NCBI GenBank assembly: GCA_002390225.1
Contig: DGOW01000019.1
Coordinates: 1-50,433 of the forward strand
Length of the DNA stretch: 50,433 bases
DNA from: Gemmatimonadales bacterium UBA4456
GTDB taxonomy: Bacteria > Gemmatimonadota > Gemmatimonadetes > Longimicrobiales > Gaopeijiaceae
Direction: 5' to 3'
Shown: positions 8,562-17,070 of the stretch, in pieces
Layout of the letters: every line of letters starts with the position of its first letter
How positions within the stretch are numbered: position 1 is the stretch's first letter
Notes under the pieces: generated by a model
What the model was told of the DNA's origin: nothing
The model's input: only the letters and a program-made list of their open reading frames with translations
The model's database searches: none
Made by a program: the position numbers and the translations under genes

Positions 8562-9050
8562 CTAGCGGGGATCCACGTCGGCGAACACGGCCGCGTCACC
8601 AGAATGCGAGAACGAAAACACCTGATATGGCTGGGCGTTAGAGCCTTCCATCCCCGGGGACCCGGTTGGCATCCCGGGGACCGCGATGCCTGCTACGTCG
8701 GGACGCTCGGCCAGGAGTCGCTTGACCTGCTCGGCCGGGATGTGCCCTTCGACCACATATCCGTCGATGATCGCCGTGTGGCATGACGACAGCTGCGGAG
8801 GTATACCGCCATCGCGCTTCACCGTCATCAGGTCAGTCGTGTTCCGGGCGTCGACGACGAAACCAGCCGCCTCCATGTGTTCGATCCACCCGTTGCAGCA
8901 CCCGCACGTAGGCGACTTGTAGACGAGAACCGTGGGCAGGTCTGGGTCCGGCGTTGTTGCCTGGGCCATCGCACCGTCTGGTGCAGCGTCGGCGCTGGAA
9001 CAAGCGACAGAGGTGATCGCGAGGAGCGCGACAACAAAGAAACGGCGCAT
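8562..9050 (-). CDS. DUF411 metal-binding lipoprotein
   Basis: The 162-residue protein has a lipoprotein signal (LLAITSVAC, lipid Cys17), so it should sit on the periplasmic face of a membrane. The DUF411 domain follows, with CGCC at 49-52 inside VYKSPTCGCCNGW and SSCHTA at 88-93; these cysteines are the likely Cu(I) or related metal ligands. The family often occurs with copper-resistance genes, but none is visible nearby. I chose the ATG at 9050 because it begins the signal peptide; a longer frame to 9302 adds 84 residues that do not look like protein. A perfect inverted repeat lies 44 bp upstream and may be its operator. Confidence 0.85.
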   Translation of the reverse strand: MRRFFVVALLAITSVACSSADAAPDGAMAQATTPDPDLPTVLVYKSPTCGCCNGWIEHMEAAGFVVDARNTTDLMTVKRDGGIPPQLSSCHTAIIDGYVVEGHIPAEQVKRLLAERPDVAGIAVPGMPTGSPGMEGSNAQPYQVFSFSHSGDAAVFADVDPR

Positions 9051-9093
9051 CTGAATGATCCTGCAGAGGTGGCACACTCGACCGTAGTATACT

Positions 9094-9137
9094 CCACAGG
9101 CAACGATTCGACACAGGGGTCTGATCGTTGCCTGTGG
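9094..9137. repeat. Perfect 14-bp inverted repeat, operator or stem-loop
   Basis: The arms CCACAGGCAACGAT (9094-9107) and ATCGTTGCCTGTGG (9124-9137) are exact reverse complements with a 16-base spacer. The element lies between the small lipoprotein gene (stop at 9178) and the DUF411 gene (start at 9050), both on the minus strand. A TATACT sequence (9091-9086 on the minus strand), possibly a -10 box, follows directly. A regulator site for the DUF411 gene is my preferred reading; a terminator or attenuator after the lipoprotein gene is the alternative, although no T-run follows on the minus strand. Confidence 0.7.
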
Positions 9138-9177
9138 TCGGATCATGCCATTGACCGCGACCGTGATCTGCGGGGAA

Positions 9178-9414
9178 TCACGAGGTTCCGAGTTCCGCTG
9201 ACGGAGGATCGTCAGGACGACCCTGCCGGATTGTGTCGTGCGCTTCCATTCGAGCGTTGGCTGCGTCCCGTGCACGCATGGCGCCGCCGACCGGAGCCGC
9301 ACCGGGGATCGGCATGCCGGTCACGATGCTGTATTTCTGGGCTCGCGTAAGCTCGGCAGCTGGTTCCTTGGCCTCTGAGCCTCGACATGCGGTGAGCGCG
9401 CCCACCATGAGCAC
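9178..9414 (-). CDS. Small putative lipoprotein, start codon problematic
   Basis: A 78-residue frame from GTG 9414 (also ATG 9408) encodes the end of a lipoprotein signal (VGALTAC) and a short hydrophilic mature part (about 68 residues, TRAQKYSIVTGMPIPGAAP). The basic n-region that such a signal needs (RRWHWFAT) is encoded just upstream in the same frame but has no start codon: a TAA stands directly before it at 9441-9439. So either translation starts at GTG with a signal lacking a charged end, or the start has been lost. I recognise no family. The upstream DNA is AT-rich (TATAAAAT at 9440-9447), a possible promoter shared with the divergent symporter gene. Confidence 0.45.
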   Translation of the reverse strand: MLMVGALTACRGSEAKEPAAELTRAQKYSIVTGMPIPGAAPVGGAMRARDAANARMEAHDTIRQGRPDDPPSAELGTS

Positions 9415-9494
9415 CGTCGCGAACCAGTGCCATCGTCTTTATAAAATTATGGTCCACTCTTGCTGCCCGGCATGGCGAGTGCAAGTTCGGGGTC

Positions 9495-10688
9495 ATGCGT
9501 AGAATCGGGTTGGGGAGCCAGATCCTCATCGGTATGGTCGTAGGCTCTCTACTGGGCGCCGTTCTGGGTGAAGCTGTAGATGTGCTGCAGCCTCTGGGTG
9601 ATCTCTTCATCCGGCTGCTCGTACTTGCTGCGATCCCGCTCGTCTTCTTCAACCTGCTGGCCGGGCTGACCGCGCTCAGCGACGTGAAGACCTTTGGTCG
9701 ACTCGCCGGAAAGACGATGTCGTACTACGTCTCGACCGACGTGATCGGGTTGCTCCTCGGTATGGGTGCGATGGCCGTCCTCGGGCCTGGCGTGGGCATG
9801 CAGCTGACCGGTCAGGTCGACGGCCCGGTGGGTACGGTTCCTTCCATCGGCGACGTGCTCCTCGGGATGATTCCCGGGAACGTCTTCGCAGCCTTCGCAG
9901 AAGGGAACGTGGTGCAGATCGTGGTGATCGCGGTCCTGCTCGGTATCGCGACACTCATGCTCGCGGAGGCCCCCCGGGCGCGACTCGCTGGAGTTTACCA
10001 CGACATCGCCTCGCTCTTTCGACGCCTCGTAGACGTCATCCTTCTGATCGCGCCGGTAGGGATCGGAGCGTTGATGGCCGTGACCGTGGGAACGTACGGA
10101 GTGGCACTGCTCGGCCCCATGGCCCGATTCCTCGTCGGCGTGTACGTAGCCCAGCTGATGGTCTTCACCGGATACATGGCGTTGTTGAGGTTCGGGGCAG
10201 ATCGGCCATCGGTGAGATTTCTGCGCGATACCGGCCCACTGTGGGCCACCACCGCGGCGACGACGTCGAGTCTGGCGTCGCTGAGCGTTGCGCTGGAGAC
10301 GGCTGAGCGGATTGGGCTGCCGTCTTCCATCTATTCGTTCACCCTTCCACTCGGCGCACAGCTTAACAAAGACGGGACTTCTGTCATGCTCGGTGCGGTC
10401 CTGCTCTTTACGGCTCAGGCAGCTGGAGTGTCGTTCAGCCCTGCTGCGCTGCTGTCGGTGGTCCTGGTCGGGCTGTTGCTCTCTGAGGGGTCGGGCGGTA
10501 TTCCCGGGGGTGGCTTCGTGATCGCCCTCATCTACGTCCAGGCCTTCAATCTTCCGATCGAGGTCGCCGCAATCGTGGGTGGTATTTACCGGCTTGTGGA
10601 CATGGGCAACACGACCATCAATGTCATGGGTGACCTTGTGGGCACGTCCCTCGTCGCTCGCTCTGAATCGAGAAGAGAATCGTCGTGA
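9495..10688 (+). CDS. Dicarboxylate/amino acid:cation symporter (DAACS family)
   Basis: Inner-membrane sodium or proton symporter of 397 residues, the normal length for GltP/DctA-like carriers. The family signatures are present in order: the serine-rich re-entrant loop (TTAATTSSLASLSVALET, about residues 253-270), NKDGTSVML near 293, GSGGIPGGGF near 331 and MGNTTINVMGDLVG near the end. The substrate is a C4-dicarboxylate, glutamate or aspartate; the sequence does not decide which. It overlaps the aminotransferase gene by 4 bp (GTGA), so transport and amino-group chemistry may be linked. The ATG at 9495 is preceded by TTCGGGGTC, a weak ribosome site. Confidence 0.9.
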   Translation: MRRIGLGSQILIGMVVGSLLGAVLGEAVDVLQPLGDLFIRLLVLAAIPLVFFNLLAGLTALSDVKTFGRLAGKTMSYYVSTDVIGLLLGMGAMAVLGPGVGMQLTGQVDGPVGTVPSIGDVLLGMIPGNVFAAFAEGNVVQIVVIAVLLGIATLMLAEAPRARLAGVYHDIASLFRRLVDVILLIAPVGIGALMAVTVGTYGVALLGPMARFLVGVYVAQLMVFTGYMALLRFGADRPSVRFLRDTGPLWATTAATTSSLASLSVALETAERIGLPSSIYSFTLPLGAQLNKDGTSVMLGAVLLFTAQAAGVSFSPAALLSVVLVGLLLSEGSGGIPGGGFVIALIYVQAFNLPIEVAAIVGGIYRLVDMGNTTINVMGDLVGTSLVARSESRRESS

Positions 10689-11872
10689 ACGAAGAAATCC
10701 GAGCACTGTTCCCGGGTGCATCCGAGCGGACCTACCTCAACAGCGCTGCCAAGGGCCTGATACCGACCACAGTTCGCGATGTGGTACGTGACTACCTGGA
10801 GCACCAGGTATCGGGTACAGCCAACAAGGACGAGTTGCGCGAGCAGGTGGATGAGACACGTGGGATGCTCGCGGCGATGATCGGTGCCGAGGCCGACGAG
10901 GTCGCGATCACGAAGAACGTCTCCGAGGGGCTGAACCTTTTCGCGGCGAGCCTCGAGTGGCGAGAAGGCGATAATGTCGTCGTCTGCCCCGAGCTCGAGC
11001 ACCCGAACAATATCTATCTCTGGTTCAACCTCGCTCGTCGGCACGGCGTGGAGGTTCGGACGGTCGCGCCGGTAGACGGAGCGATGCCCATCGAGGGCAT
11101 GGTCGCCGCGATCGACGAGCGGACTCGCATCGTGACGTTCCCGACCATCTCCTTCGCACCGGGTTTCATTACGGACGTCGGGCCGATCGTGCGTGCAGCT
11201 CGGGACGCCGGGGCGTGGACGCTGGCAGACGGAGCCCAGTCAATCGGCTCAATCGAGACGGATGTGCGCGCACTCGGTATCGATGCGCTCTCCGTCGCAA
11301 CCCAGAAGGGGCTGCTCTCACTCTACGGTTTTGGGTTTCTGTACGTACGTCGGGAGGTGGCGGAACAGCTCGTGCCGATCCATGTCGCGCGCTACGGGAT
11401 CGCCCTCGACGGTCACGAAACCGCGTACGCGGAAGGGCCGCTGGAGTATGCGGCCGGAGCTCGCCGCTTCGATCTGGGTAATTACAACTACCTGGGCATG
11501 TCCGCGACCCGGGCTGCGCTCCAGCTGATCACGGGTATCGGCGTCGACCGCATCGAGTCACATGTGCGCGCTCTGGCCGTGGATCTCGCGGACGGGCTCA
11601 TGGACCTGGGGCTGCCTGTGGTCGGGGGCCGGCCGGGTCCACACCTCGCCCACATCGTCTCCTCAGGTCGTCTCGGGAGTGGGCGTCACTACTCGGCCGA
11701 TGATCCCGAGGTCAACCTGTTACACAGGCATCTCGTGGACGCAGGAGCGGTCTTCGCACTGCGTGCCGGCGTCCTTCGATTCTCGTTCGGTCTCTACAAC
11801 AACTCTTCAGACGTGGAGCGGGTGCTTGACAGTGTCCGGGCCTGGAAAGAAGAGGGAGCGGTCGTGTCATGA
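10685..11872 (+). CDS. Class V aminotransferase (cysteine desulfurase/kynureninase fold)
   Basis: This 395-residue PLP enzyme has the class V layout. Asp182 and Gln185 in ADGAQS contact the cofactor, and Lys208 in VATQKGL should form the Schiff base. No cysteine-rich catalytic loop typical of NifS/IscS stands out, so desulfurase activity is uncertain; related proteins act on isopenicillin N, serine or kynurenine-like substrates. It starts at GTG, overlapping the symporter stop as GTGA, and its own stop overlaps the next gene as ATGA. That puts it in the middle of a three-gene coupled operon with an amino-acid or dicarboxylate importer and a serine hydrolase. It is cytosolic. Confidence 0.85.
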   Translation: MNEEIRALFPGASERTYLNSAAKGLIPTTVRDVVRDYLEHQVSGTANKDELREQVDETRGMLAAMIGAEADEVAITKNVSEGLNLFAASLEWREGDNVVVCPELEHPNNIYLWFNLARRHGVEVRTVAPVDGAMPIEGMVAAIDERTRIVTFPTISFAPGFITDVGPIVRAARDAGAWTLADGAQSIGSIETDVRALGIDALSVATQKGLLSLYGFGFLYVRREVAEQLVPIHVARYGIALDGHETAYAEGPLEYAAGARRFDLGNYNYLGMSATRAALQLITGIGVDRIESHVRALAVDLADGLMDLGLPVVGGRPGPHLAHIVSSGRLGSGRHYSADDPEVNLLHRHLVDAGAVFALRAGVLRFSFGLYNNSSDVERVLDSVRAWKEEGAVVS

Positions 11873-13014
11873 TCCGTCATCTTGCGTGCACAGCGCTTGC
11901 GTATCTCGCTGTATTTGCCGCACTGGCCAATCCGATCGAGGCTCAGCGTGCCCAGTGGACCGAGGCTGTTGATCAGTTGTCTGCGACGATTGCGGCCGAC
12001 GTGGCCGATGATGGAGTCGGCGGGATCGCCGCCGGAGTCATGGTGGACGGCGATCTCGTCTGGGCCGATGCCTGGGGACTCGCCGATCGTGAGACACGAG
12101 AACCGATGCTGCCCTCTTCGGTGTCCCGGACCGGGTCGATCTCTAAGTCGGTGACGGCTGTCCTCATGATGATCCTTGTGGACCGAGGCGTGATCGGACT
12201 CGACGACCCCGTAGCGAACTACCTTCCCGAGTTCGACGAACTGCAGGCCCGTCGCCCGGGGACTCAGGACGTGACATTTCGCCATCTTGCCTCACACACG
12301 GCGGGCCTGGTCCGCGAGCCCGACTGGTCTGAGTCGGTGGTGGGGCCAATCTCGGAGTGGGAGAACCGGGTTCTGCAATCGATCCCCCAGACTGCGTACG
12401 ACTCGATTCCGGGTGCACGCTACCAATATTCGAATATTGGCTTCGGCATGCTCGGGCTGGCCCTTTCGAGGGCAGCGGGACGCCCTTTCATGGACATGGT
12501 CGAGGAGGAGATTTTCGCTCCACTAGGCATGACCGGGTCGTCATTCGTCGTGGAGGGTGCAGCGCTGGAGCCCCGGCTCGCGCAGGGCTATACGTCGCGG
12601 AACGACGTCGTCGATGGAGAGGCCCCGGCCAGGGAGCATGCTGGGCGAGGCTACAAGATCCCCAACGGGGGCGTGTACTCGACCGTCGGGGACCTTGGGC
12701 GCTTTCTCGGTGCCATAGCCGGCGTGCCTGGCCTGAGGATTCTCGAAGAGTCGAGTCGAGAAGAGATGCTCAGGATGCAGACGCCTGAGGACCCCCATGT
12801 GGGATACGGCTTAGGCCTTTCGCTGGTCATGGACGACCAGGGAAATCGACTCGCTGCACATGGCGGCTCAGTCGCTGGGTATAACGCCTACATGGTGGTC
12901 GATCCGGACACGCGGGTGGGGGTCGTGCTGCTCAGGAACTACACAGGCGGGAGGACCAACCTCGGTGCGCTTGCTCAGTCCGCGCTGGCGGAGCTGAGCA
13001 CGGCTCGGCGTTGA
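11869..13014 (+). CDS. Exported serine hydrolase, beta-lactamase/class C-like
   Basis: The 381-residue protein opens with a signal peptide (about residues 1-25, ending IEAQ) and has the penicillin-binding/class C fold. The nucleophile motif SISK is at residues 90-93, the YSN tyrosine motif follows in YQYSNIGFG, and HGGSVAGYN replaces the KTG triad near the end. Such proteins include esterases, D-amino-acid peptidases and true beta-lactamases; the last is not implied. It is the third gene of the coupled operon with the symporter and the aminotransferase, so a role in freeing an amino-acid derivative outside the cytoplasm for import is a reasonable guess. It converges with the next minus-strand gene, whose stop is only 3 bp away. 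Confidence 0.85.
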   Translation: MIRHLACTALAYLAVFAALANPIEAQRAQWTEAVDQLSATIAADVADDGVGGIAAGVMVDGDLVWADAWGLADRETREPMLPSSVSRTGSISKSVTAVLMMILVDRGVIGLDDPVANYLPEFDELQARRPGTQDVTFRHLASHTAGLVREPDWSESVVGPISEWENRVLQSIPQTAYDSIPGARYQYSNIGFGMLGLALSRAAGRPFMDMVEEEIFAPLGMTGSSFVVEGAALEPRLAQGYTSRNDVVDGEAPAREHAGRGYKIPNGGVYSTVGDLGRFLGAIAGVPGLRILEESSREEMLRMQTPEDPHVGYGLGLSLVMDDQGNRLAAHGGSVAGYNAYMVVDPDTRVGVVLLRNYTGGRTNLGALAQSALAELSTARR

Positions 13015-13017
13015 GTC

Positions 13018-13461
13018 TCAGTCGTCGGCTGGCAGCGTAGCCGCAAGGTAGGCGATGGCGTGCAGGGGTACCGCGATGGAGGCGACCACGATCGACTGGA
13101 TGACGGGGTCGACGAAGGCGTAGGGGATGAATGCGATGGTCCAAAACACGGTCCCGAATAGGGCGACGTTCCCCAACACCCTGCGTGGCGCGTCCGTGAG
13201 CGCGAAGAGCAGATCGAGCGCTCCCGAGAAAAAGAGGAGCAGGCTGAACGAAACGCTGAACATGCGAAACTGACGCCACATGCTCGGCGTGAGTGGATCC
13301 GGAGACTGCGCCTGTTTCATCGCGTTCATCGCGAACTGTCGCAGCCCGCCGATGCCGTTTTCCAGCACGAACGCCCAGACGTGCGCTGCGGTGTGGGCGA
13401 GTCCGGTGAGAAGCAGCCAGCCGCCTGCAACGGCGAGCCAGAGTCGGGGATTACGCAGCAT
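13018..13461 (-). CDS. Four-helix integral membrane protein, unknown function
   Basis: From the ATG at 13461 this is a 147-residue protein with four hydrophobic helices (roughly residues 7-30, 50-75, 85-108 and 112-135). I do not recognise the family. HTAAHVWAF in the first helix holds two histidines that could bind a metal or haem, but this is speculation. The start at 13461 overlaps the end of the DUF72 gene by 11 bp and is preferred; the frame extends to 13545 with 28 extra hydrophilic residues inside that gene. The pair is probably one transcript. Confidence 0.6.
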   Translation of the reverse strand: MLRNPRLWLAVAGGWLLLTGLAHTAAHVWAFVLENGIGGLRQFAMNAMKQAQSPDPLTPSMWRQFRMFSVSFSLLLFFSGALDLLFALTDAPRRVLGNVALFGTVFWTIAFIPYAFVDPVIQSIVVASIAVPLHAIAYLAATLPADD

Positions 13462-14440
13462 CGGGGCTCCAGGCGGCGACTCGCTCGGCGAGTCGGAAGA
13501 TCGAGAGTGGGGCGGATCCTTCCGCTTTGTTGTTCGCGACCACAAAGGCTGGCCGTTCCGCGATCATGGCGTCGATCACGGTTCTTGCGACCGCCTCACG
13601 GGAGACGGGATCGTCGTCGACGATCTGGTCGAACGGCTGGTAGCGCTCCTTCGCGACTTGGTACTTCAATCCCGTGTGGAGCATCCACCGAACGATCAAC
13701 GCCGGTTGATAAAATGGGGAGACAATCTCGAGTTGCTTTTCGATCGGAGTCATGGCCGGATGGATTGTGTAACAGTGGGCGACACCGGTGGCCTGAAGGA
13801 GCTTGGCGTAGTCCTCGTTCAGGAACGCTGGCGTCCTCAGCTCCACGGCGTACGTCGGACCGTCCGGGAGTTCGTCGAGAAACCGGAAGAGGCGCTCGTG
13901 GAAGCGCCTGCTTCCTCCAACAAGGTTGGGTGGGATCGGAGAAAACTGAAAGAGCAGTGGGCCTGCCTTGTTGGTCAGCCCTTCGAGCATGGGCGTCAGG
14001 ACGTTTTCGATCGCATACATGGGATCGAGAAAGTGTGGGTTGGTGCCACGGACGCCGACCGTGTCCGGGTCCGTGGGTGAGGTTAGGAGTCGGTCTGCCT
14101 TCACGAGGAATCGGAAATCGCGGGGGACAGCTTCGGCGTAGCTCCTGTACGTCTCGACGTCGATTGGCCGGTAGTATGTACGATCGAGTCCCACGGTACG
14201 CAGAAGTGGATGCCGTGCGTACGCAGCAAGCCCGTGCTTCGCAATGCGAGTCTGTGACGCCCGTCGGTCGTAGACGATTCCTTCCCAGCCAGGGAAGCTC
14301 CACGACGACGTCCCCATCCGCAGCGTCTTGGGCAGGCGCCTGGCTGCGGACTGTAGGTGGTCCGGGACGGGGGCGGGCCCAACGGGCGCCCCAGTCCCAA
14401 GCGGCACGTCGTTGGGGAAAAGGCCAAGCTGAAGGTCCAT
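13451..14440 (-). CDS. DUF72 (YecE-like) TIM-barrel protein
   Basis: Cytosolic protein of 329 residues. The DUF72 hallmark MGTSSWSFPGWEG is near residues 42-54, RTYYRP follows, and PRDFRFLVKAD leads into the barrel core. The C-terminal part, with QPALIVRWMLHTGLKYQ and YQPFDQIVDDD, also fits. The family is widespread and its reaction is not established. The first 40 residues are extra compared with the shorter members. It is followed on the same strand by the overlapping membrane-protein gene and is divergent from the ArsC/Spx-like gene across 53 bp. Confidence 0.85.
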   Translation of the reverse strand: MDLQLGLFPNDVPLGTGAPVGPAPVPDHLQSAARRLPKTLRMGTSSWSFPGWEGIVYDRRASQTRIAKHGLAAYARHPLLRTVGLDRTYYRPIDVETYRSYAEAVPRDFRFLVKADRLLTSPTDPDTVGVRGTNPHFLDPMYAIENVLTPMLEGLTNKAGPLLFQFSPIPPNLVGGSRRFHERLFRFLDELPDGPTYAVELRTPAFLNEDYAKLLQATGVAHCYTIHPAMTPIEKQLEIVSPFYQPALIVRWMLHTGLKYQVAKERYQPFDQIVDDDPVSREAVARTVIDAMIAERPAFVVANNKAEGSAPLSIFRLAERVAAWSPDAA

Positions 14441-14493
14441 GTCTGAGGGCTAGCGCAAGGTGGTTGGCGGATCAAGGAGCTATCTTCATCGTC

Positions 14494-14841
14494 ATGGACG
14501 TCCAGATCTTTGGCGTGAAGAACAACGCCGACGTGCGGAAAGCAGAGCGCTTCTTCAAAGAGCGACGTATCAAGATCCATTTCATGGACTTCAAGCATCG
14601 GAGTCCGTCGAAGGGTGAGTTACGCCGCTTCTTCCAGAAGTTCGGGGAAGAGAAGCTGATCGACCGGGACTCAAAGCGGTTCCATGCGCTCGGCCTGCGC
14701 ACCGCCTACTACGGTGACGATCGCTGGCTCGAGATCGCGTGTGACGAACCGTTGATTCTTCGGCAGCCGCTTGTTCGCAGCGGAAACCGCCTGTCTGTGG
14801 GAGCGGCCGAAGCCCAGTGGACGGAGTGGGTTGCGGAGTAG
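14494..14841 (+). CDS. ArsC/Spx-family thioredoxin-fold protein without the active cysteine
   Basis: A 115-residue protein of the arsenate-reductase/Spx family. It starts MDVQIFG, has FMDFKHRSPSKGELRRF in the usual place for the family and ends with the characteristic PLVRSGNRLSVG. In active members a Cys follows the first strand (GxxxCxxxR); here that loop reads GVKNNADVRKA, with no Cys. The only cysteine is in EIACDEP, elsewhere in the fold. It is therefore unlikely to be an arsenate reductase and more likely a binding or regulatory member. The ATG at 14494 has AAGGAG (14474-14479) upstream, at slightly long spacing. A much longer frame from 13381 runs antisense through DUF72 and is not used. 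Confidence 0.8.
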   Translation: MDVQIFGVKNNADVRKAERFFKERRIKIHFMDFKHRSPSKGELRRFFQKFGEEKLIDRDSKRFHALGLRTAYYGDDRWLEIACDEPLILRQPLVRSGNRLSVGAAEAQWTEWVAE

Positions 14842-14933
14842 AGCCCGCTTCAGAGCCGCGTTACGTAAGCGCTCGACGCGAGGACGGCGGGCAGGAGAGC
14901 CAGCCCGCGGCGAATGCAGATGAATGGCATGGC

Positions 14934-16991
14934 TTACGACACCGGTCGCCCTTTCGGGAGCATCTTCACGGCCCACAGACCCGAGTTCGTGTCGCTGAAG
15001 AAAACATGACCCTTGAAGGGCTGTGCGCCCCACACCATGGTTGAGTTCGGCGTATACCCCGCGGGTGACGCGGACTTGAAGACGGCGATCTCACGACCTT
15101 GTGTATAGAGATTTCCCATCAGCTCGCCACTGACGTCGACCATGCGGACGCCACCTTCGTAGTAAGCCTGATACAGGACGTCGTCCTCGACCCACATGTT
15201 GTGCGTTCCGAACTCCGGGACCTGGTAGCGGGCGACCATATTCGGGTTCTCCGGATCCGTGAAGTCGATGATCTGGATGTAGCCGCGCGTGACGAGCGGG
15301 ATCCCGCCAACGCCGGTCTCCGGGTCATATTGGTCGGCGTATGATCCCATTGAACGGGGGTACCCCGCCCAGGCCAGGCCGCGACGGTTCATGATCTCGT
15401 CGCCGAGGAAGAGATATGTCTTCCCGGTCGACTCGGAGTAGTACGGGAACGTGGCGTGCGTCGAGCCGGACGGCGTCGGGTAGTTCGTAACGAAGACGGG
15501 ATTTTCGGGGGAGCCGCCCCAGCGTCCGTTACCGACGTCCACGACGACGACTCCGGTGCCCCACTCCGACGAGAAGGCGAGCCCGTTAGCAACCCACACG
15601 TCATGAGTCCTGCTGTCCGGGTGGTTGTACTCCGAGACATAGCGAGGGGCATAGATGTCGGTCATATCGATGATGACGAACTTGTCCCCGTCGGACAGCG
15701 CATAGAGGTAGTCGTTGTCAGCGAACATGTTATGCACACCACCGGTGATCCCGTCCTCGTACACGGTGGCAACCTTCGGCTGGCTCGGGTCGGCCATGTC
15801 GACAATCACGAGGCCGTTACGACGGTTGGTGGCTCCTTCCCTGGAGAGCACGGCATACCGGCCGTCGGGTGACGCCTTCACATCGTTCACTGTGCGGGCA
15901 TCGACCTGGATGGAGTCGTATTTGACCGGTGCGGCCGGGTTGGTCACGTCGTAGAAGAAGGCATAACCACCGGAGACCTTCGATCCGGTGATGACGTAGT
16001 CGCGACCGTTCGTGCCCTCGAGGGCCCAGAGGTCTGTCGTGCGATACCAGTCCTCTGCACCGTGCCCAACGATCTCGAGCTCCTGGACGACGTCACGAGG
16101 CTTAGCGTGAAATGAGTGTCGAGCGCTCAAGGTACCGGCGGTCGCGGTCACCGTGTGGATACCGGGTACGTCCGCGACGTACGATCCCTGTTCGTTGATT
16201 TGGCCGGTCGCCGCGACTCCGAGCATGCCGTCCGTGGCGGTATATGCGTGGGACCAGCTTATCGGGATGTCATCACGGACTGTGCCTGAGGCATCACGTA
16301 CCGTGGCCTGGAAGTGGATGACGTCACCTGTGCGCACCTCTGCCGGACCGCCATCGAGATCGAGCGTGACCCGCGGCAGCGCCTCGACGTCGTACGAGAG
16401 TGACGCGGACACACCCGCGAACGAAGCGGTAATCGCAGCCTGGCCGGCCGCCACGCCGGTGACGTTTCCGAATCCGTCCACCCTCGCGATCGCCGGATCT
16501 GACGATTGCCACGTTACGCTCGGATCGGGGCGATGCGTGCCGTCGGCATGAAGTGCTCGGACGTCGTGCCCGATCGTGGTGCCCTCGAAGAGCGCATCAT
16601 GGGCCGCTGTGACCAGAACGTCGGTCACGGCGGGCCACTCGACCACCATCGGAACGTTCAGCGACATCGGTGTCACCCCTGAACGGGCGCTCACGACGAG
16701 CGTCGCGATGATCTCGAACTCGCCTTGAGCCAGGCCTTCGACGAAGCCATCACCCACACGCACCGAGTTGCGGGGACCGACCACCCGGAGAGGAACGTCG
16801 ACCGTCGAGCCCGAGGCATCCACTGCTGTCACGGAAAAAGCGACCCGCTCACCGAGAGTGACAACGATGCGGTCGGCGCTCGGCACCAGCCGCGTCACCT
16901 GAGCGGCGTCCTGACCGGACACTGATCCGGGCGTCACGACAGGGAGTAGAAGGGTGAGCATGGCGACGGCAGACAGGGGCGTACGCTTCAT
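14934..16991 (-). CDS. Exported LVIVD-repeat propeller protein with bacterial Ig-like domain
   Basis: The 685-residue protein has a signal peptide (about 1-26). An Ig-like, Big_2-type region follows (about 115-215, with SSDPAIARVDGFGNVTGV, the typical 'value depends on context' repeat) and then a second Ig-like stretch. From about residue 310 there is a beta-propeller of LVIVD repeats (GLVIVDMADPSQPKV, FVIIDMTDIYAPRYV, IQIIDFTDPENPNMV). Such proteins are periplasmic or surface attached; binding of a ligand or partner is a general inference. It lies 79 bp after the TolB-like gene and may share its transcript. There is no lipobox and no sorting signal that I recognise. Confidence 0.75.
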   Translation of the reverse strand: MKRTPLSAVAMLTLLLPVVTPGSVSGQDAAQVTRLVPSADRIVVTLGERVAFSVTAVDASGSTVDVPLRVVGPRNSVRVGDGFVEGLAQGEFEIIATLVVSARSGVTPMSLNVPMVVEWPAVTDVLVTAAHDALFEGTTIGHDVRALHADGTHRPDPSVTWQSSDPAIARVDGFGNVTGVAAGQAAITASFAGVSASLSYDVEALPRVTLDLDGGPAEVRTGDVIHFQATVRDASGTVRDDIPISWSHAYTATDGMLGVAATGQINEQGSYVADVPGIHTVTATAGTLSARHSFHAKPRDVVQELEIVGHGAEDWYRTTDLWALEGTNGRDYVITGSKVSGGYAFFYDVTNPAAPVKYDSIQVDARTVNDVKASPDGRYAVLSREGATNRRNGLVIVDMADPSQPKVATVYEDGITGGVHNMFADNDYLYALSDGDKFVIIDMTDIYAPRYVSEYNHPDSRTHDVWVANGLAFSSEWGTGVVVVDVGNGRWGGSPENPVFVTNYPTPSGSTHATFPYYSESTGKTYLFLGDEIMNRRGLAWAGYPRSMGSYADQYDPETGVGGIPLVTRGYIQIIDFTDPENPNMVARYQVPEFGTHNMWVEDDVLYQAYYEGGVRMVDVSGELMGNLYTQGREIAVFKSASPAGYTPNSTMVWGAQPFKGHVFFSDTNSGLWAVKMLPKGRPVS

Positions 16992-17070
16992 GAGATCTCG
17001 CTGCTGGATCCGGGAGACACGTCACCCGGGATTCCTGTTCGAGGTGATGGTGGCGCCTGAGCGCCGGCGA

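Noticed and set aside
7941..8786. 281-codon plus-strand frame across the receiver and DUF411 genes
   Set aside because: It is antisense to two genes with recognised domains on the other strand.
13381..14493. 486-codon plus-strand frame that ends in the ArsC/Spx-like protein
   Set aside because: The first 371 codons are antisense to DUF72, low in complexity and rich in Arg and Ser. Only the part from 14494 has a known fold and a ribosome site.
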